A stretch of 64,000 bases of DNA from Sitta carolinensis. Its lineage: Eukaryota; Chordata; Aves; Passeriformes; Sittidae. The notes beneath the pieces are model-generated. The model did no database searches. It worked only from the letters and a program-made list of their open reading frames with translations, and was not told the DNA's origin. Of this stretch, positions 51,436 through 64,000 are shown one piece after another. The stretch is taken from assembly GCA_032173965.1 (NCBI GenBank), contig JAVUNC010000006.1, positions 16,403,528-16,467,527 on the forward strand, written 5' to 3'. Position 1 is the first letter of the stretch. Every line of letters starts with the position of its first letter. Both the position numbers and the translations under genes were made by a program.

Positions 51436-51957
51436 GCATGTTCAAAAAAATATCTTTAAAATAATTACTGGGGGAAGGAAAAAAGTATTACAACAAAGCA
51501 ACAATGAAACAACTGCTATCAGTTGATGTAGCAGGACTATTCTGGTCCTCCAAGTGCCTCAGACTACTCCAGGGACAGAATTTTAAGAGCAGTTACATTT
51601 GTACAGTAACTGATGCGTTCAGTTTTTCTCACAACAGTGATTAAAATGGCTCAGAGAGAGTTGTCGTGCTGAATGCAGTTAATCATCGAGGATTAGGCAA
51701 GCTGGCTTACAAAATTCTGGCTTTCCCTATCATATGAAATTACTTTAAAAAATTAAAATTATACAAAATCTGATTCCACTAGTTATTTGCAGTCAAATAT
51801 TTGACTGATTTTGCCATGAGATGTAGGCATCTACAGGAAGCCCAAGATCTATAATTTAATAGACTGGGAATGAAATCCACTTACCAAGTCTTACTGTAAA
51901 TTTATACCCTCTGTACATGATGCTACTAATAGTTTTACACCTCATTAAACAAAGATT

Positions 51958-52068
51958 TTCTTTGTTTGGGTTTTTGGGGAGTTTTGTTTGGGTTGGTATT
52001 TTTTTGTATGTTTGTTTTTTAAAGTTGTTTTTGTTTCCTTTTTTTTTAATCAACCACATTTTTTTAAC
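51958..52068. repeat. T/G-rich low-complexity tract
   Basis: GTTTGGG and T-run units. It is the reverse-strand counterpart of the A/C tracts elsewhere in the window and is responsible for the lysine-rich minus-strand frame at 51856-52083. Confidence 0.88.
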
Positions 52069-52954
52069 AAAACACCTTCTCAAGTTGTTTCCATGATAAC
52101 ATTAATTTTCAAAGAGACACAATCACATTGGTGCACACATTAACAGTGGAGCCAGAAAAAGTATTAAAACCAGCAGTAATGATTCTTATATATTTTCCTT
52201 TTTGTCTTTGAAAAAGTACCATTTATGCCGGGAAATACTGCACATATTTGAGTATAATTCTTACCAAAATGCATTCAAAAGCAGGTTTGTTATGTTACAG
52301 TTTTCAAATCATTCACTTTTGACCATTCTCTTCGTAACTGTCCTTGCTAGAAATATACAGACTATTACTCTTCACAGCCATCTTATTTGGATTCAATACT
52401 GTTAATTTTATTTATATTGTGTTTATTGTTCTCAGCCATGACATACAGTAACTGTCAATATTAAATTATACATTGCTAGTTTTTAAGTTTATTTTCCATA
52501 CCAATTCTATCTATTTTAACCTCTATATGCCAGTCACTCGCAGAAAATACCAACATTTCTAGATTAAAACATCAAAACACTTTACTAAAACAATTAAGAC
52601 AACAAATTTGGTTTTGAATGAAGACTTCGCTGGATTGTTTTGTTAGAAAATTAACATTAAAAGTTAAAAATTTCTACATTTAAAAATAGAATAAACCCAG
52701 GTCTTATACTATCGTAAAGGAGTATTTTTTGGTTTTGTCCTGATTATGTATAAATAATATCTCTGCTCTTGGCAAACAGACTGTTAATAGTGGATTGCTA
52801 CACTATGGATGTGGTAATCTCGATTTACTACATAAAGTATTGCAGTGAATGAAAACAGACACTGAGGAGAGCTTTACATTTTGGAGATTATTGCAAAAAA
52901 TCAGAGCATTGATGAGTTTATTAATAACAAAAAGCAAAAAACCCACTACTTCTG

Positions 52955-53465
52955 CATGCAGGTGCAGACACTGAAGGTCCTAGCAGACATGTATAAGGAG
53001 ACTAAAACCAGACAAACATCTAAATCAGTTATTACCCCAGTTGCACACAAGCCCCTCCTGACAGATGCTGCTGTCCCTGAAGCAGCAGCATCTGATCAGA
53101 TTAGAAATGAACTCCTGAACCTCCAGTTTTCAGCCTGACATGTCAGGATAATCCAAAACTGGAAGTGCTTTACTGTAATGTGCTGGGCTGAAACCTGTGG
53201 TAGCTCAGGAGTTGATCTGTGCATGGATCATATGTCCTCTTCCTGAGGACAGAAAAGTCCTTTGCTGGAGCTGCAGAGAGGAACATCATCAGGAGGTGTG
53301 ATCTGTGACCATGGGCCACGTGCCTGTCAGAGCATTCATATGAAAGAAACATTATAAATATAGATAAAATCAGAGTAAACACTAGCAGTGTAAGAATTAC
53401 CACAGCAGTTAAAATTACTGGTCAACCAAATTTGGTGTCCTGTCTCCAGAGATGGTTGTTGTCCA
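52955..53465. other. GC-richer block with two opposed short frames, identity unknown
   Basis: The block contains the end of an 85-codon plus frame (52881-53138, ...VQTLKVLADMYKETKTRQ...) and a 77-codon minus frame (53170-53403) that starts with a hydrophobic stretch of about 20 residues. Neither matches a family I know. A degenerate transposon or retroviral remnant is possible, but no diagnostic motif is visible. Confidence 0.3.
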
Positions 53466-53918
53466 ACATTTTAATGGTAAGCTTAAAGAAACCCTTTGTA
53501 AGGCATGCACAAATTCCAATAATTTTTAATTTTCTATTTCTTTACTATTGTTTGCCTAAACGAGGTAGCTTAATCAAATCCCTCTCTACACACTTTTAAA
53601 TATACATCATCTCACCAACAAAATACAAGCATTCTTTCATTTTGACACATACGGATAGGAAAACAAAGGCTCTGGAGCTTTCTGGAAAAGAATTTAAGAC
53701 CCAAATTATCATTTGTCTGGCATGCCAAGTCTCATCTACGATACTTGAGCTAATGATAAATTTGGAAACAATCAAATGAGATGAAACTTCTTTGAGAACA
53801 TAGGGAGCAAACACTGTGTGCAAAAAGCTGTGTATGCAGGCAGAGGCAGAACCTAAATTACAGAAGCTGTACTCCAAGATTCCACTGAAGAAATTTTTTT
53901 TAACTTTCTATCCTTTAG

Positions 53919-53920
<2 letters not shown>

Positions 53921-53949
<29 letters not shown>
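53921..53949. repeat. Poly-T tract (29 bp)
   Basis: Uninterrupted T run. On the minus strand it is a poly-A that could mark a retroposon tail, but no body is recognised. Confidence 0.94.
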
Positions 53950-53953
<4 letters not shown>

Positions 53954-56094
53954 CAAGCTGTGATTTAATTTTTTTAAACTTAAGAAATATAGTCAAAATT
54001 TACTGCTGTGTACTTCACTACCTTCCTTTATTCAAGTAGCTCTCCACTGCCACGTATTTTATTCTTACTTTAGCTTTCGACAGCATTAACCCTATTATCT
54101 TAATTTATTCAGCTAATACTAGGAAACATATACTAGGAAATTTCAGTAGGGTGAGAAATGTCTTTAAATCTTTGAACCACAAAAGTGTTTCTGTGAAATG
54201 AACATCAGGACAAGTGAGTGTAGATTCTGATTACACTTGTACACTGAGCAGAAGTATGCCCACAGCAGTACTCATTTTTCAAAGACCAATGAATTTAAGT
54301 ATGCCTTGACAAAGGAAGGACTGTAAAGGGTCAGATTTTGTAGAAAAGAGTTTCAATGGTCTAAACAATGAATTCATTCCCTATCTGATATAATCTTCAA
54401 GCCTATTCAAATCAGTTAGCAGGTGTGAACTAACTACTATAGCATATGTTTCCTGTTGTGCTGCCTTTTGCTCATTTCTACATTATCTATAGCATATAAA
54501 CAGTACATGACTCGTACAGCCATTCATCCATTAACAAAAAAAACCCCAAAAACCAAACCCTAACCCCCGACTTTCTACAACTGTATTCAGTTTTAACACA
54601 ATAGATAAAAATCTATACTTAATGGCCATGTTTTTCTCCTGATTTATGGTAAAGGTTATTTTTGATCTCACAGAAATATCTCTGAGCAGCTCTGCCACAA
54701 AAGAAAACACAAATGCTAAAACCACAAAAATAGCTTCATTTTCACAGAAGTATGATTCTGTAGTTCTCAGACTAGTAGCATTCAAACAATCAGGTAGTTT
54801 TAAATCATACCAGTAAATTAAAGAAATTCAATATGATTAGTGCAATATCCCCGAGTGATTCACAAGGAACACAGATTTCATACATGCCCTACTTTCCTTG
54901 AATGGACCAAGCTATTAATTTATTTTTAAAGGAACAGTGATTTTTAAAATTTCTTCCAGGAGATAAACTGCTCTCTTAGAGATGTGAGGTCTGTTTTGCT
55001 TGATAGTTTTTAAAAGAAATGGTTCTTTTTGAATCAATATTATTTTCAGATGTCTCACTGGAACTGATAAAACAGTCTTTACACTGTTTTTGAAAACAGG
55101 GCATACTTGTGATAATTATGGAGTAAAAAGTCTTGGTTTTAAGCAGCGGGCTTCTGAATTGTTTTTGACCTTTAAGCTTCAACATCAGACTACCCTGTAG
55201 AGTGAGTCATACCAGCTTTCTGAAAATATATTTTGAACTTAAACATACTGAATTTTTGCCAATAATGTCTAATTCACATATGTTGAAATTTATTTACTTT
55301 CTATATAAACTAGAGTTTTTCCACATCAGCACAGGATTAATTATCAATTACTGGTCTGATTTAATATCTATATAAATTCTATTGCTCTGGTAAAGGACTT
55401 TTCTGCGCTGGTTTTATTATCAGAGTCAAATTATTCCCAGTTTCTTTAGGGGAGGTCAAAAACAGGCTCTGTTTAGCAGCACAGCCAACATTATTTTTCT
55501 CCTTGCTCAAAAGAGATGTCCCACTAAAAATGTTAGAAAAACATGCTCAAAACCATGAAGCTTGTAACATTTCACTGTGTAGTTTCACAAGTACATAGTC
55601 CACAGGAACCTTTTGTAAGTGAGAGGAATCCAGTTGTACTAAACTGAATGTACTTGGTATAACTTGGGGCAGAGAATAAGAAGAGGAACACTATTGTCCA
55701 AATAAATAATTTCCATGTATCTGACACTGATTAAGAATAATGCATGGGAGATGCTCTAATTGCAATGGTGGTGAATCAGTGAAAAATAAGGGGATATTAT
55801 ACACTAAAACTTTAAACTTCTGAAACTTCTCAGATAAAGTCCATAGTATCGATATAGATTTCTAAAACATTGAATTCTTGTTTAAGATAAAAAAAGCACT
55901 TAAAAACCCCGCCCCTTATTTTAAAGCTGAAATTTAGTCTTTGAATCCAAAAACTGAAAGTTGTAATTCAGTTTAAAGCTGTACTGAGGTTTAAAATTAA
56001 ATTGAGATTGCTTAATTGGGCTACTTGGAAAATATATCTGCCAGTCCAAATAGCTTTTAGTAATTTTTAAGTTCCTCAAAGCAGTCATTTGGAG

Positions 56095-56137
56095 GAAAAA
56101 AAAAAAAAAAGGAAAAAAAAGGAAAAAAAGGAAAAAT
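56095..56137. repeat. Purine tract, A runs with GG
   Basis: A runs of 5-16 separated by GG. It makes the phenylalanine-rich minus-strand frame at 55921-56148 spurious. Confidence 0.93.
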
Positions 56138-56704
56138 CTCCAAGACATTATGAAAGGTATCTCAGCTGAAAAATAAGAAAATATATCAATGTATAAAAGC
56201 TGCTTTTCTTTGGTCGATGCTGAGCATGTGGCAAAGCCATGTCAGGTGAATTACTTGTCTGACAGCTCCAACTAGCAAACACAAAGTCAGTTTTAAAAGA
56301 CCAAAATTAAGTTGTGCCATCAGAACAGTACTTTGCTTGTTCCATTTCACTTACTCCAGTTTATCAACCATTTTTCAGTACAGTGAATGATCATACTAGC
56401 ATGATGTCATGATGCAAAATGAGTAATGGCATGATGAAATTAAATTTTTTTTGAGAAGTAATTTTAGTAATGCAAAAGGATTCTAAAGGAAAAAAAATCC
56501 CAACGAATTAGTTTTAAAATATTAGCAATTTTGCTCATTAGTCATGCATGTTGAAATGTAGATTAAAAGAAACCTCATCTAATCAGTTACATTATGCAGC
56601 TCGATGCAACATGTGACTCTCTCATCTGCCTTAAAAGTCTAGTTAGATTTCACAACTTTTGTTTCATTTTTGCAACTAGTGAGTAAAGGAATAGGATAAA
56701 AATA

Positions 56705-57198
56705 ACCCTCTACCTTGGCACAGGTTGGCAACCAATAAGCTGGAAAGCAGCTTTGTAGAACAGGACCAGCAGGTCCAGTCAACAGGAAACTGCCCTTGAG
56801 CAGGCATCACACCTTTGTGTCAAAAAACCCCATGGCATCCTGAGACACGTTAGAAAGAACCTCACCAGTGTCTTCTGCATGTGTTTAAATACCTGGTGGA
56901 AGGAAATACAGAAAATGAACCCAGTCTCTTTGAGAGGTATCCAATGAAAGGACAAAAAGCAATGGACAAATTGAAACAGGAAGTTCTGTCTAAAAGTAAG
57001 CAAAAAACTTTTACAATGTAAAAGTTATAGAACACAGGAACAGTCTGCTCATAGAGGTTTTGCAGTTTTAATGAGGGCCTTTTTTCAAAATTCAACACGA
57101 TGCCACTCTAGCTGAAACCTTTTTGAGTAGCAGTCTTAGAGACTAACAAATATCTAGGATGTCATTTACAAACTTAGTTATTCTCTGATTCTGTGTGA
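56705..57198 (+). mobile_element. Diverged CR1 LINE fragment, plus orientation
   Basis: It is an old copy. Recognisable pieces are ctggaaagcagctttgtaga, gtcaaaaaaccccatggcat and cctgagacacgttagaaaga from the end of the reverse-transcriptase frame. These are followed by aaattgaaacaggaagttct and ggaacagtctgctcatagag from the 3' part, with a probable end at ttctctgattctgtgtg. Similarity is patchy and the middle seems deleted. The two minus-strand frames here have no coding meaning. Confidence 0.8.
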
Positions 57199-58157
57199 CC
57201 ACAGAAAGAAGCAATACCACGGTAACCAAAGTAATATGTATCTAATAATCATGTGTTAACTTAGCTTTTTACAAAATTTATAATAGACAAATTTTAACAA
57301 CGAAAATAAAAATACATTTTATACATCTATCTGCCAAATTTCAACCTCCTGCTCCTAAAAATGCCATTGAAAGAGAAATATGTCTTACTCAACAGTTATA
57401 TGGGTTTTTTTTCCCTCGCTATAAAATGGCTGTAACAGAGTAAAGAAAGTTTTCAAAAGATACTATACTTTCAACTAAAAGATACTTTCAACTCTATGTA
57501 CATGGAAAGGAAAAATCATTCTAAGGGTCTAATTAAGGTGTTAATTATATAGTCTTTAGGTATAATTGAGAAGTATATTTCTGAAGGTGAATATTTTTAA
57601 GATAAAGTAAGAAACATATAGCTTGATGGTTTGAATGAACAGCAAAACTTTGAGATTGCCAAAGCAAAGGTTTAGCTACATAAATATAGCAGTTAAGAGC
57701 ATGAAGAAAATTACATTCTTCACCAATGAAGCTGCCCAAAGAAAATTTTCTGTGCACAGTCTTGATGTTTGGACATTACGTAATTTGGGAGGATCATTTA
57801 ACTACAGAAGTTCAGCGACACACCTACAAGATTTTTTTCCCAGTACGCAGTCACTACATTGGAATGTTGCACATTGGCATGACCTGGATTAGGTTCCTTA
57901 GATGTAACTTGAGTACAAGCAGCAATGTACTTGCATTAATGTATCAGCTCAGGAAGCTCATTACCCTTGTTAAATAAACATACTAAGTTGCAAGAATGTT
58001 TTTAATCAATAGCAACAGCCATTCTTAAAGAGGAAATGCAGGTGTCTACAATTCAATTAGGCTTGTTCATTTCATACACTCAGAGGAAAAGTTGTATAAG
58101 TGTTTATTAGACTTCTTCAGTTTTCCAATCAGAGCTAATAACGAAGTCCAAATAAAG

Positions 58158-58572
58158 AACCATAGAGTATCCTGAGTTAGAAGTAACCACAAGGCTCATC
58201 AAAGTTCAAGTCTTGGCCTGGCATAGGCCCACTCAAAGAGTCACACCTGTGCCCAAGAGCATTGTCCAAACACTTCTTGAGCTCTGTCAGGCTGGTGCTG
58301 TGACCTCTTCCCTGGGAAGCCTGTTCCAATGTCCAACCACCCTCTGGGTGAAGAACCTTTTCCTGATATCCAACCTAAACCCCCCCTGACACAGCTTCGG
58401 GCTGTTCCATCCTGACACTGGTCACCAGAGAGAAGAAGAGATCAGTGCCTGCCCCTCCTCTTCCTCAGTGAGGGAGCCATAGACAGCTCTGAAGTCTCCC
58501 CTCTACCTCCTGCACCCCAAGCTGAAGACGACAAGTGACCTCAGCCACTCCTCATATGGCTTCCCGTCTAGA
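58158..58572 (-). mobile_element. CR1 LINE fragment, minus orientation
   Basis: Reading left to right it is a reversed CR1 3' end: ccatagagtatcctgagtta, aggctcatcaaagttcaagt, cctgggaagcctgttccaat, ccaaccaccctctgggtgaa, tttcctgatatccaacctaa, tcctcttcctcagtgaggga. It is fairly well preserved and is the most GC-rich stretch in this part of the window. It lies sense to NOVA1. Confidence 0.92.
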
Positions 58573-61163
58573 CATAGGTAGCAGATGTTTCTAAAAGTTA
58601 CTTGTGGTCAGTCAGAAAAATTGTAAGCAACTAAAAGCAGAACACTTAAATAGGCAGTGCTAAGCAGTCTTACTACAAGCTATTGCTTCCCCCATAATTT
58701 AAAAAAGGAATCCTCCTCATAGTCTTCTGAAATTGTAGTCATTAGTAGCTACCAGGAAAGTAAAAGTGGATGCTTACCATTATCACAGTAAACGCGATCC
58801 CTTGAAATTTCATAAAACACACCCTCTTGCTTAGGAGCAGGAACTGCATGCCAAGTTGCTCCTATCCTAACCAAACCCATGAGAACTGAACAGCAGGCTT
58901 GAGTTCTAAAAGCACTCAAGATCTGACAGTGTCACTGCTAATGATTTAAGAAGCCTAACAATTCTTAAACTGCTCCTTTATCTTCAGAGATTAAAACTTA
59001 ATTTAGGGATTCATTTAACAATTTAGAGCATTTAGAGATTCTACTTTGAGAGAATCAGTATTTTACAAATAATAGATATAACTTTAGAATTTCATGGGGG
59101 TTGAATTTTTATGACAAATTTAAGGCAAAATTCCCTGTAAGTGCGAAACCAATGAATGCCTAATCTGTCATTTTAGATTCCAACACTTCGACTTTCCTGC
59201 CATTTATACTTTTCTAAGCAACTTCAAATGTGAAAAATTCCTTCAATACAAAAAAGTTCAACCCATGATCTTTCTGTTAATTTCTTCAAATTTATCAAGC
59301 GTCTACTGATTGAGGACTGACTTATATGATAATTGCCAAACTGCATCTAAAATCAAGATACCACAAATATGTAACCATCTCTGCGTAAGAAAATATTTCA
59401 ACATCTTTCTTGGCAACAAAAAGCAAAATACACAACCAATATATTAAAACCTACCAGATAATGTGTAGGTTTTAACAAGTAGTGAGCAGCTCAGTTCGGA
59501 ACTCAGTTTCTAAAAGCCTGTTTGTCACAATTCACAACTGCTCTTCTAACATTTCTGTTGATTATACAGGAAAAGGAAATGACCTTTCCCCAGGAAGCCT
59601 TGGCTTTTCCTCACAGCTACATCCTCAGTTTCGGCGAACGCCTCTTCCCATTCCAATTCTGCACTGAAATTTTTTTAGCAGAAGTAGGAGTTGGTTAAAT
59701 TTGTCTTAGACTGAGGTCCATAAAGAAACAGAGTAATGGATCATGGCAATTATGTTGTGATATAGAACAGAACTGAAATTCATTATTGCTAGATTTTTAT
59801 ATTGAATAAATACAGAAACATTTCAATCTAGAAACATTTTTCATTCCAAAGCACAAAATATTATTTTTCTAAATAAAAAGACACATTGTACCTTTAGAAC
59901 TATGATGTGATGGGAAGACAATTTTATAAATCAGTGGTGTGGGACCTATTTCAATCTACCTCCCAATGTAACAACAGCAAGAAGCTCTACATACTCAGTA
60001 TTTTTGAGATACTTCCATTATTTTGTTTGGTATTACAAACATACTAATGCAATATTTCACGAATAAACTGCCTAGCCTTTCATGTGTCAAGAAACTATGC
60101 AACCACGTTCATGTACACAGCTGTCCTGTCACATTTTCTTTGAGCACACAGCCCACAGACATGCAACTTCATCCTAATGGTAAAGAGCGTAAGTGGAAGC
60201 TCAGCAGTTCTAGGGGAAGCAGCAATTATGTTTATCACAGCTCAGGACTTGTTTCCTGCTTTTGAAACCCTGTTTCCTGTTTGTGCACACAAAGCACTAA
60301 TCTTTTCCCACCACCTGCGCAGCAATTCTGCTGCTCCTCACAGGATTCCCACAGCCTGCAAGTGCCCTCCCAGCATCTCGACAGCGAGCGGGCAGCAGGT
60401 CTAAACCCATTCAGCTCCTCTCATCTCTTCCATTTGGAATTGCTTTAAAATGGTATGCTAACCTACACAAGTTTATTTTAAAAGAAAGAGTTATCTAATC
60501 CAAATGGCAAGGATATAAAATAACAGATGAAAAAATTCACAAAACAAAAAGCCTAGGCAATCTAACTTAGAAGTAACACAGACTAATTAATCCAAAACTC
60601 CAATAACTGCAGAAAAAAGCCATACAGCAAACTACTCCCTCCTCCAACATGCATTCAGATGGAATTTTATTTTGGTCACTACAAGGTTCTTTGTTCTAAT
60701 TTCCTGCCTAGATTTCCCCTTTTCCTGTGCCAAGGCAAGCAGTTAAAGTCAGGATGATCAGAAATAAACTTTAAAAGCAGATGTTACCACAGTTTGTTAC
60801 ATACTGGTAAACAGGGTAATTGTGTGTTTTCCTAACTGTATACAATAAACTTCAACTGGAATTAATCTTAGGTAACTATAAAGCAAGAGGAACACAAAAA
60901 TAGCAAAAAAAAAAAAATCCCCCAAAACATTAATACTACGATTAACTCTCACTTCTATGGATGTACAATATAAGCTCTAATAATGCTCCTTTAATAATCA
61001 GCTGTTACATAAAAATTATTTCAATACAACTTTTATTTTTTGCAATGAAAATAGAAATTAAAATTTCTTAAAGCAGCTTTTATATGCTTATGTAGCAGGC
61101 CATCTTAATCACTGGCTGTAAGAAAAAATGTTTGCTGTGCTAATTAAACAACAAAACTCAAAA

Positions 61164-61199
61164 TCAACCCATGTTACTACATAAGTCAACCCATGTTAC
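61164..61199. repeat. Short direct repeat, 22-bp period
   Basis: tcaacccatgttac occurs twice, at 61164 and 61186. Confidence 0.85.
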
Positions 61200-62174
61200 A
61201 AGAAATTTGGCCCAGAAATTCTGAAATATCATGCACTAGATTTTAACTATGACTCTTACTGACAAATGCATTATTATCCTAATTTAGCCCCACTCCCTTT
61301 TACCTCCTAACAGAATACAGGGCATTGCAGTATCTATGCACAGCTGCAAAACATGTAAATTCAGGCTTGCAACTGCAAGTTTTGCACTTTATGGGCTTAA
61401 TCATTCTGCTACATCTGTAAAATTTTAAAATATTTGAACTTTCATGCTGCCCACCTGAATTAAAAAATATCCTCCAATGGCTATTACTTCTATATTTTCT
61501 ATTGGGCGTGTTAGTGTAATTCCTCCCCAATGACACATGGTAGAAATTTTCAGTTTAATGCATGCTTGGCATATTACATTTTCCTGGAACAGTTATGGGA
61601 GCAGGAAAGAATTTTCCCTGTCTGCTATACTCTGTTTCAGAAGGAACCTCCTGATGGAAGAGGGCAATTCAGTTCCAGAAAGGTCTGCATTTGAAATGAT
61701 TTGAGTAGAAAGAAATACAAGCAGAAAAAAACCAAACACCCCAAAACCTACAGTGAATAAGGAGGTAGGTTAATTTTCTGCCTGTTTTTTAATGCCTGCA
61801 CATGTATTTGGCCTCTATTTAAACTATTAAGTATTCAAATTTAATATTTTCTGTTATTAAAAAGAAAAAAAAGACTAGAAGGCTGAATTGTATCTTACAT
61901 GTGGGGATGCAGTTGGAGATGGGGTGAAGGGTGGAGTAGGAATGACATGGACCACAACTATATGGCATTAAACTGTTTTGAGAATAAAGTATTTCCCAGG
62001 AGACAGAGAGGGACAGCTAGGGATGGAGTGGGTCAGTAACCCACACATCTACTTTTTCTGCCCAAGCAGGTGTTCTGGTTACATCTTTTACACCAGCACA
62101 AATACTCATTTGCCTGCAAAATGCATTAAATAAACTCAGTGATCAGCTTGCAAACTAATCCTCCTAACGCACTT

Positions 62175-62189
62175 AAAAAAAAAAAAAAA
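62175..62189. repeat. Poly-A tract (15 bp)
   Basis: Uninterrupted A run. Confidence 0.92.
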
Positions 62190-63582
62190 TTAATCATTTC
62201 CAAATGGATGGAGTGAGCTAAAGAGACCTGCTGCAAAGCTGGACAGATGCTACTGATGATGCAAAGAAAGGACTGTAATACATGGCTTCGGGCAAGACTA
62301 CCTTTTGGCAGTGACATTTAAATTAATATCAGAGGACCGTGAAACCACACCATTAAGCCTCTAGGGACAAAAACCTCAGTTTCAGTTCCTTAATTTACGC
62401 GTTCTTTATGTTTCTCTCTACAGAAGGATGAAGTGTTAATTACTATTCTAACCAGCCTCACTCAATGTCTCACCTACCTGAAAGAGAAGAAAGATACAAC
62501 GCCTATTTGCTGCCTTATTTATTCTCCCGAGGGAATCTCATCCATACTGCACCATTAAAAATCTTGCTTGAAAAGATAAAATGCAACTGTTCAAGAAAGA
62601 TCTTGCAATAGCCAGAAGGAAACCTCTCTGGTTTGCAGCGTATTTCAGTGATGCACTAGGAATTGTCATTTTAATAGAGTATGCTTTAGTTTGATTCTTA
62701 ACAGTAGGTGAAATATTCGCTTTTTAGAATTGCAGAAAAAAGTAATAAATTCTAACTTATTGTGCATGCTCAGTGTTGCACTTCGACTGACTTGTGGGGA
62801 AATATGATTATTAGAGCTGACTGCAAGCATTTGCAGATTGTTTTCAACAGCTTTATGTTTCTCTGACACCACAGAATGCAATATAGAAATATTACAGAAT
62901 AAGTACATAAAGACAATATTTTTAAAATATGTTGAATATGAAAGAATAAAGACTAAAGATTGCTAAAACAGTAGGAGGATAAAACTATAATGCCTTAATA
63001 GTTAAAAGATACCTTTGCACTTGAGATATTTGAGGATTGTTACAGAACAGCATATTCAGTTAGGTTTCCATGTAATTAAATAAATAATAAAAAAGCCCTC
63101 ACAGAATCCCTCTGGTTCTTTTGAAGCACTGTGCAAGAAAGAAGTTACCATGGAAACAAGAAGCACAAAACTGTGACAAAAACTATAAAAAAATACCACT
63201 GCTTCTCAGCAGTGAAGAAAAAATACTGGCAATGCTAACAATGACTAATTAATGTTGTCAGTTTTTCAAATATTTACTTACATGAGTACACATTACTCAT
63301 TATTCAAATGAATCCCCCACTGAACTTGATTCAGTCTGAAGGCCCCTCCTCAAAAAAATCCCAAACCCTCCTCAAAAATAAACAAATAAAAAACCCCAAC
63401 CCCTTCAGTGTGAAAGCTACTTCTCCAAGGTGGAAAAAAATACCGAAATAAATTGAAAATTTACAGGACTCCAGGACTTGTAATTACTGCGTAACTGCTA
63501 AACACCGTGTTGGAAACAGGTGTTCATCATGCATCTGTTTCTATCTATAGCATTTTGTTTCTCACATCATGTATGTATTTCA

Positions 63583-63680
63583 GAGAATCACTAAGTTACA
63601 AGGGGCCTCTGGAGATCACCTGATCTGAGCTCCTGCTCCAGCAGGATGGGCTAAGCAGAGCACCCATTTCAGTGCTGCCT
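63583..63680 (-). mobile_element. Short CR1 3'-end fragment, minus orientation
   Basis: It holds cagagaatcactaagttaca, ctctggagatcacctgatct and gagctcctgctccagcagga, the reverse of the extreme CR1 3' end. About 100 bp remains. It lies sense to NOVA1. Confidence 0.82.
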
Positions 63681-64000
63681 TTTTCACACACAAAATCAGA
63701 CCACCTTAATTTCAGGATCAGGTACTTGGTTAAATAAAGGTGAATACATTAAAAAAAGGCCATCATTCATAAAAGAACTAAATTTACTGTAAATTGCAAC
63801 TGACATTTAAATATATTATCATATCAGAAGAGGGGGAAATGACAACCAAAATTCTGGGAGGGGAAAAAAAAGGCAAAAGTTCATTTTGAAGAAAATAATT
63901 TATGGTTTTTAAAAAGTCAAGTACGAAAATCCCTGTAATGCGGCTTTCAGCTTGCTGGAATTATTTTTCCATAGCATAAAAATGCACCTGTCACTTATAA

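Larger units (their letters stand above)
33623..64000 (-). other. NOVA1: NOVA1 intron upstream of KH1/linker exon (at least 30.4 kb, open at right)
   Basis: Everything right of the KH1/linker acceptor appears to be intron. I looked for the expected upstream exon, with the IIGKGGQ loop of KH1 and the TGEDGQYFLK region, and did not find it. It should lie beyond 64000. Contents are four CR1 fragments (45465-45840, 56705-57198, 58158-58572 and 63583-63680), an 18-bp poly-C (34137-34154), several poly-A/T and GTTT tracts, a 27-bp duplication (50705-50753), and two unidentified GC-richer blocks (41330-41700 and 52955-53465). AT-rich candidate regulatory stretches are at 44680-44950 and 48720-49270. 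No promoter or CpG-island-like region is evident. Confidence 0.75.

Noticed and set aside
54540..54570. Possible interstitial telomeric repeat (ccctaaccccc)
   Set aside because: Only one unit of the telomeric motif is present, inside an A/C-rich tract.
1..64000. CRISPR array, tRNA, rRNA, prokaryotic operon or phage system
   Set aside because: No regularly spaced repeats, RNA-gene folds, ribosome-binding sites or dense coding found. The window is vertebrate intron.

Overview
The window reads as AT-rich vertebrate nuclear DNA, most likely from a bird. The grounds are 5'-truncated CR1 LINE fragments of avian/reptilian type ending in attctgtg-like repeats, very low gene density, abundant A-rich and (A)nCC simple-sequence tracts, and exons split by introns of more than 10 kb. 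There are no operons and no bacterial or phage features. Almost every short open frame is chance or lies inside a repeat.

One gene is recognisable. It is NOVA1, the neuronal KH-domain splicing regulator, and it runs on the minus strand across the whole window. Three coding exons are visible in transcript order: the end of KH1 plus the linker (33455-33622), a 72-nt in-frame cassette exon (23118-23189), and the start of KH2 (1-85, continuing past the left edge). All three have consensus splice sites and all three junctions inside the window are phase 0. The exon carrying the N-terminus and the KH1 GxxG loop was not found and should lie beyond 64000. The introns are 23.0 kb, 10.3 kb and at least 30.4 kb.

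The most informative region is the cassette exon. It is packed with YCAY motifs, the binding site of NOVA itself, and four more follow just inside the downstream intron. This matches the autoregulatory NOVA1 exon known from mammals. The second point of note is in the KH1/linker exon: the peptide GTTER and the following VCLIQG lie in different frames, one base apart, which suggests an assembly error or a real lesion.

The rest is intronic. It holds seven CR1 fragments (four plus, three minus), homopolymer and microsatellite tracts, an 18-bp poly-C, a few near-perfect inverted repeats, several GC-richer blocks I could not identify, and AT-rich stretches dense in homeodomain-type motifs that may be conserved regulatory elements. 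I see no tRNA, rRNA, CRISPR array or promoter, and no convincing second gene.
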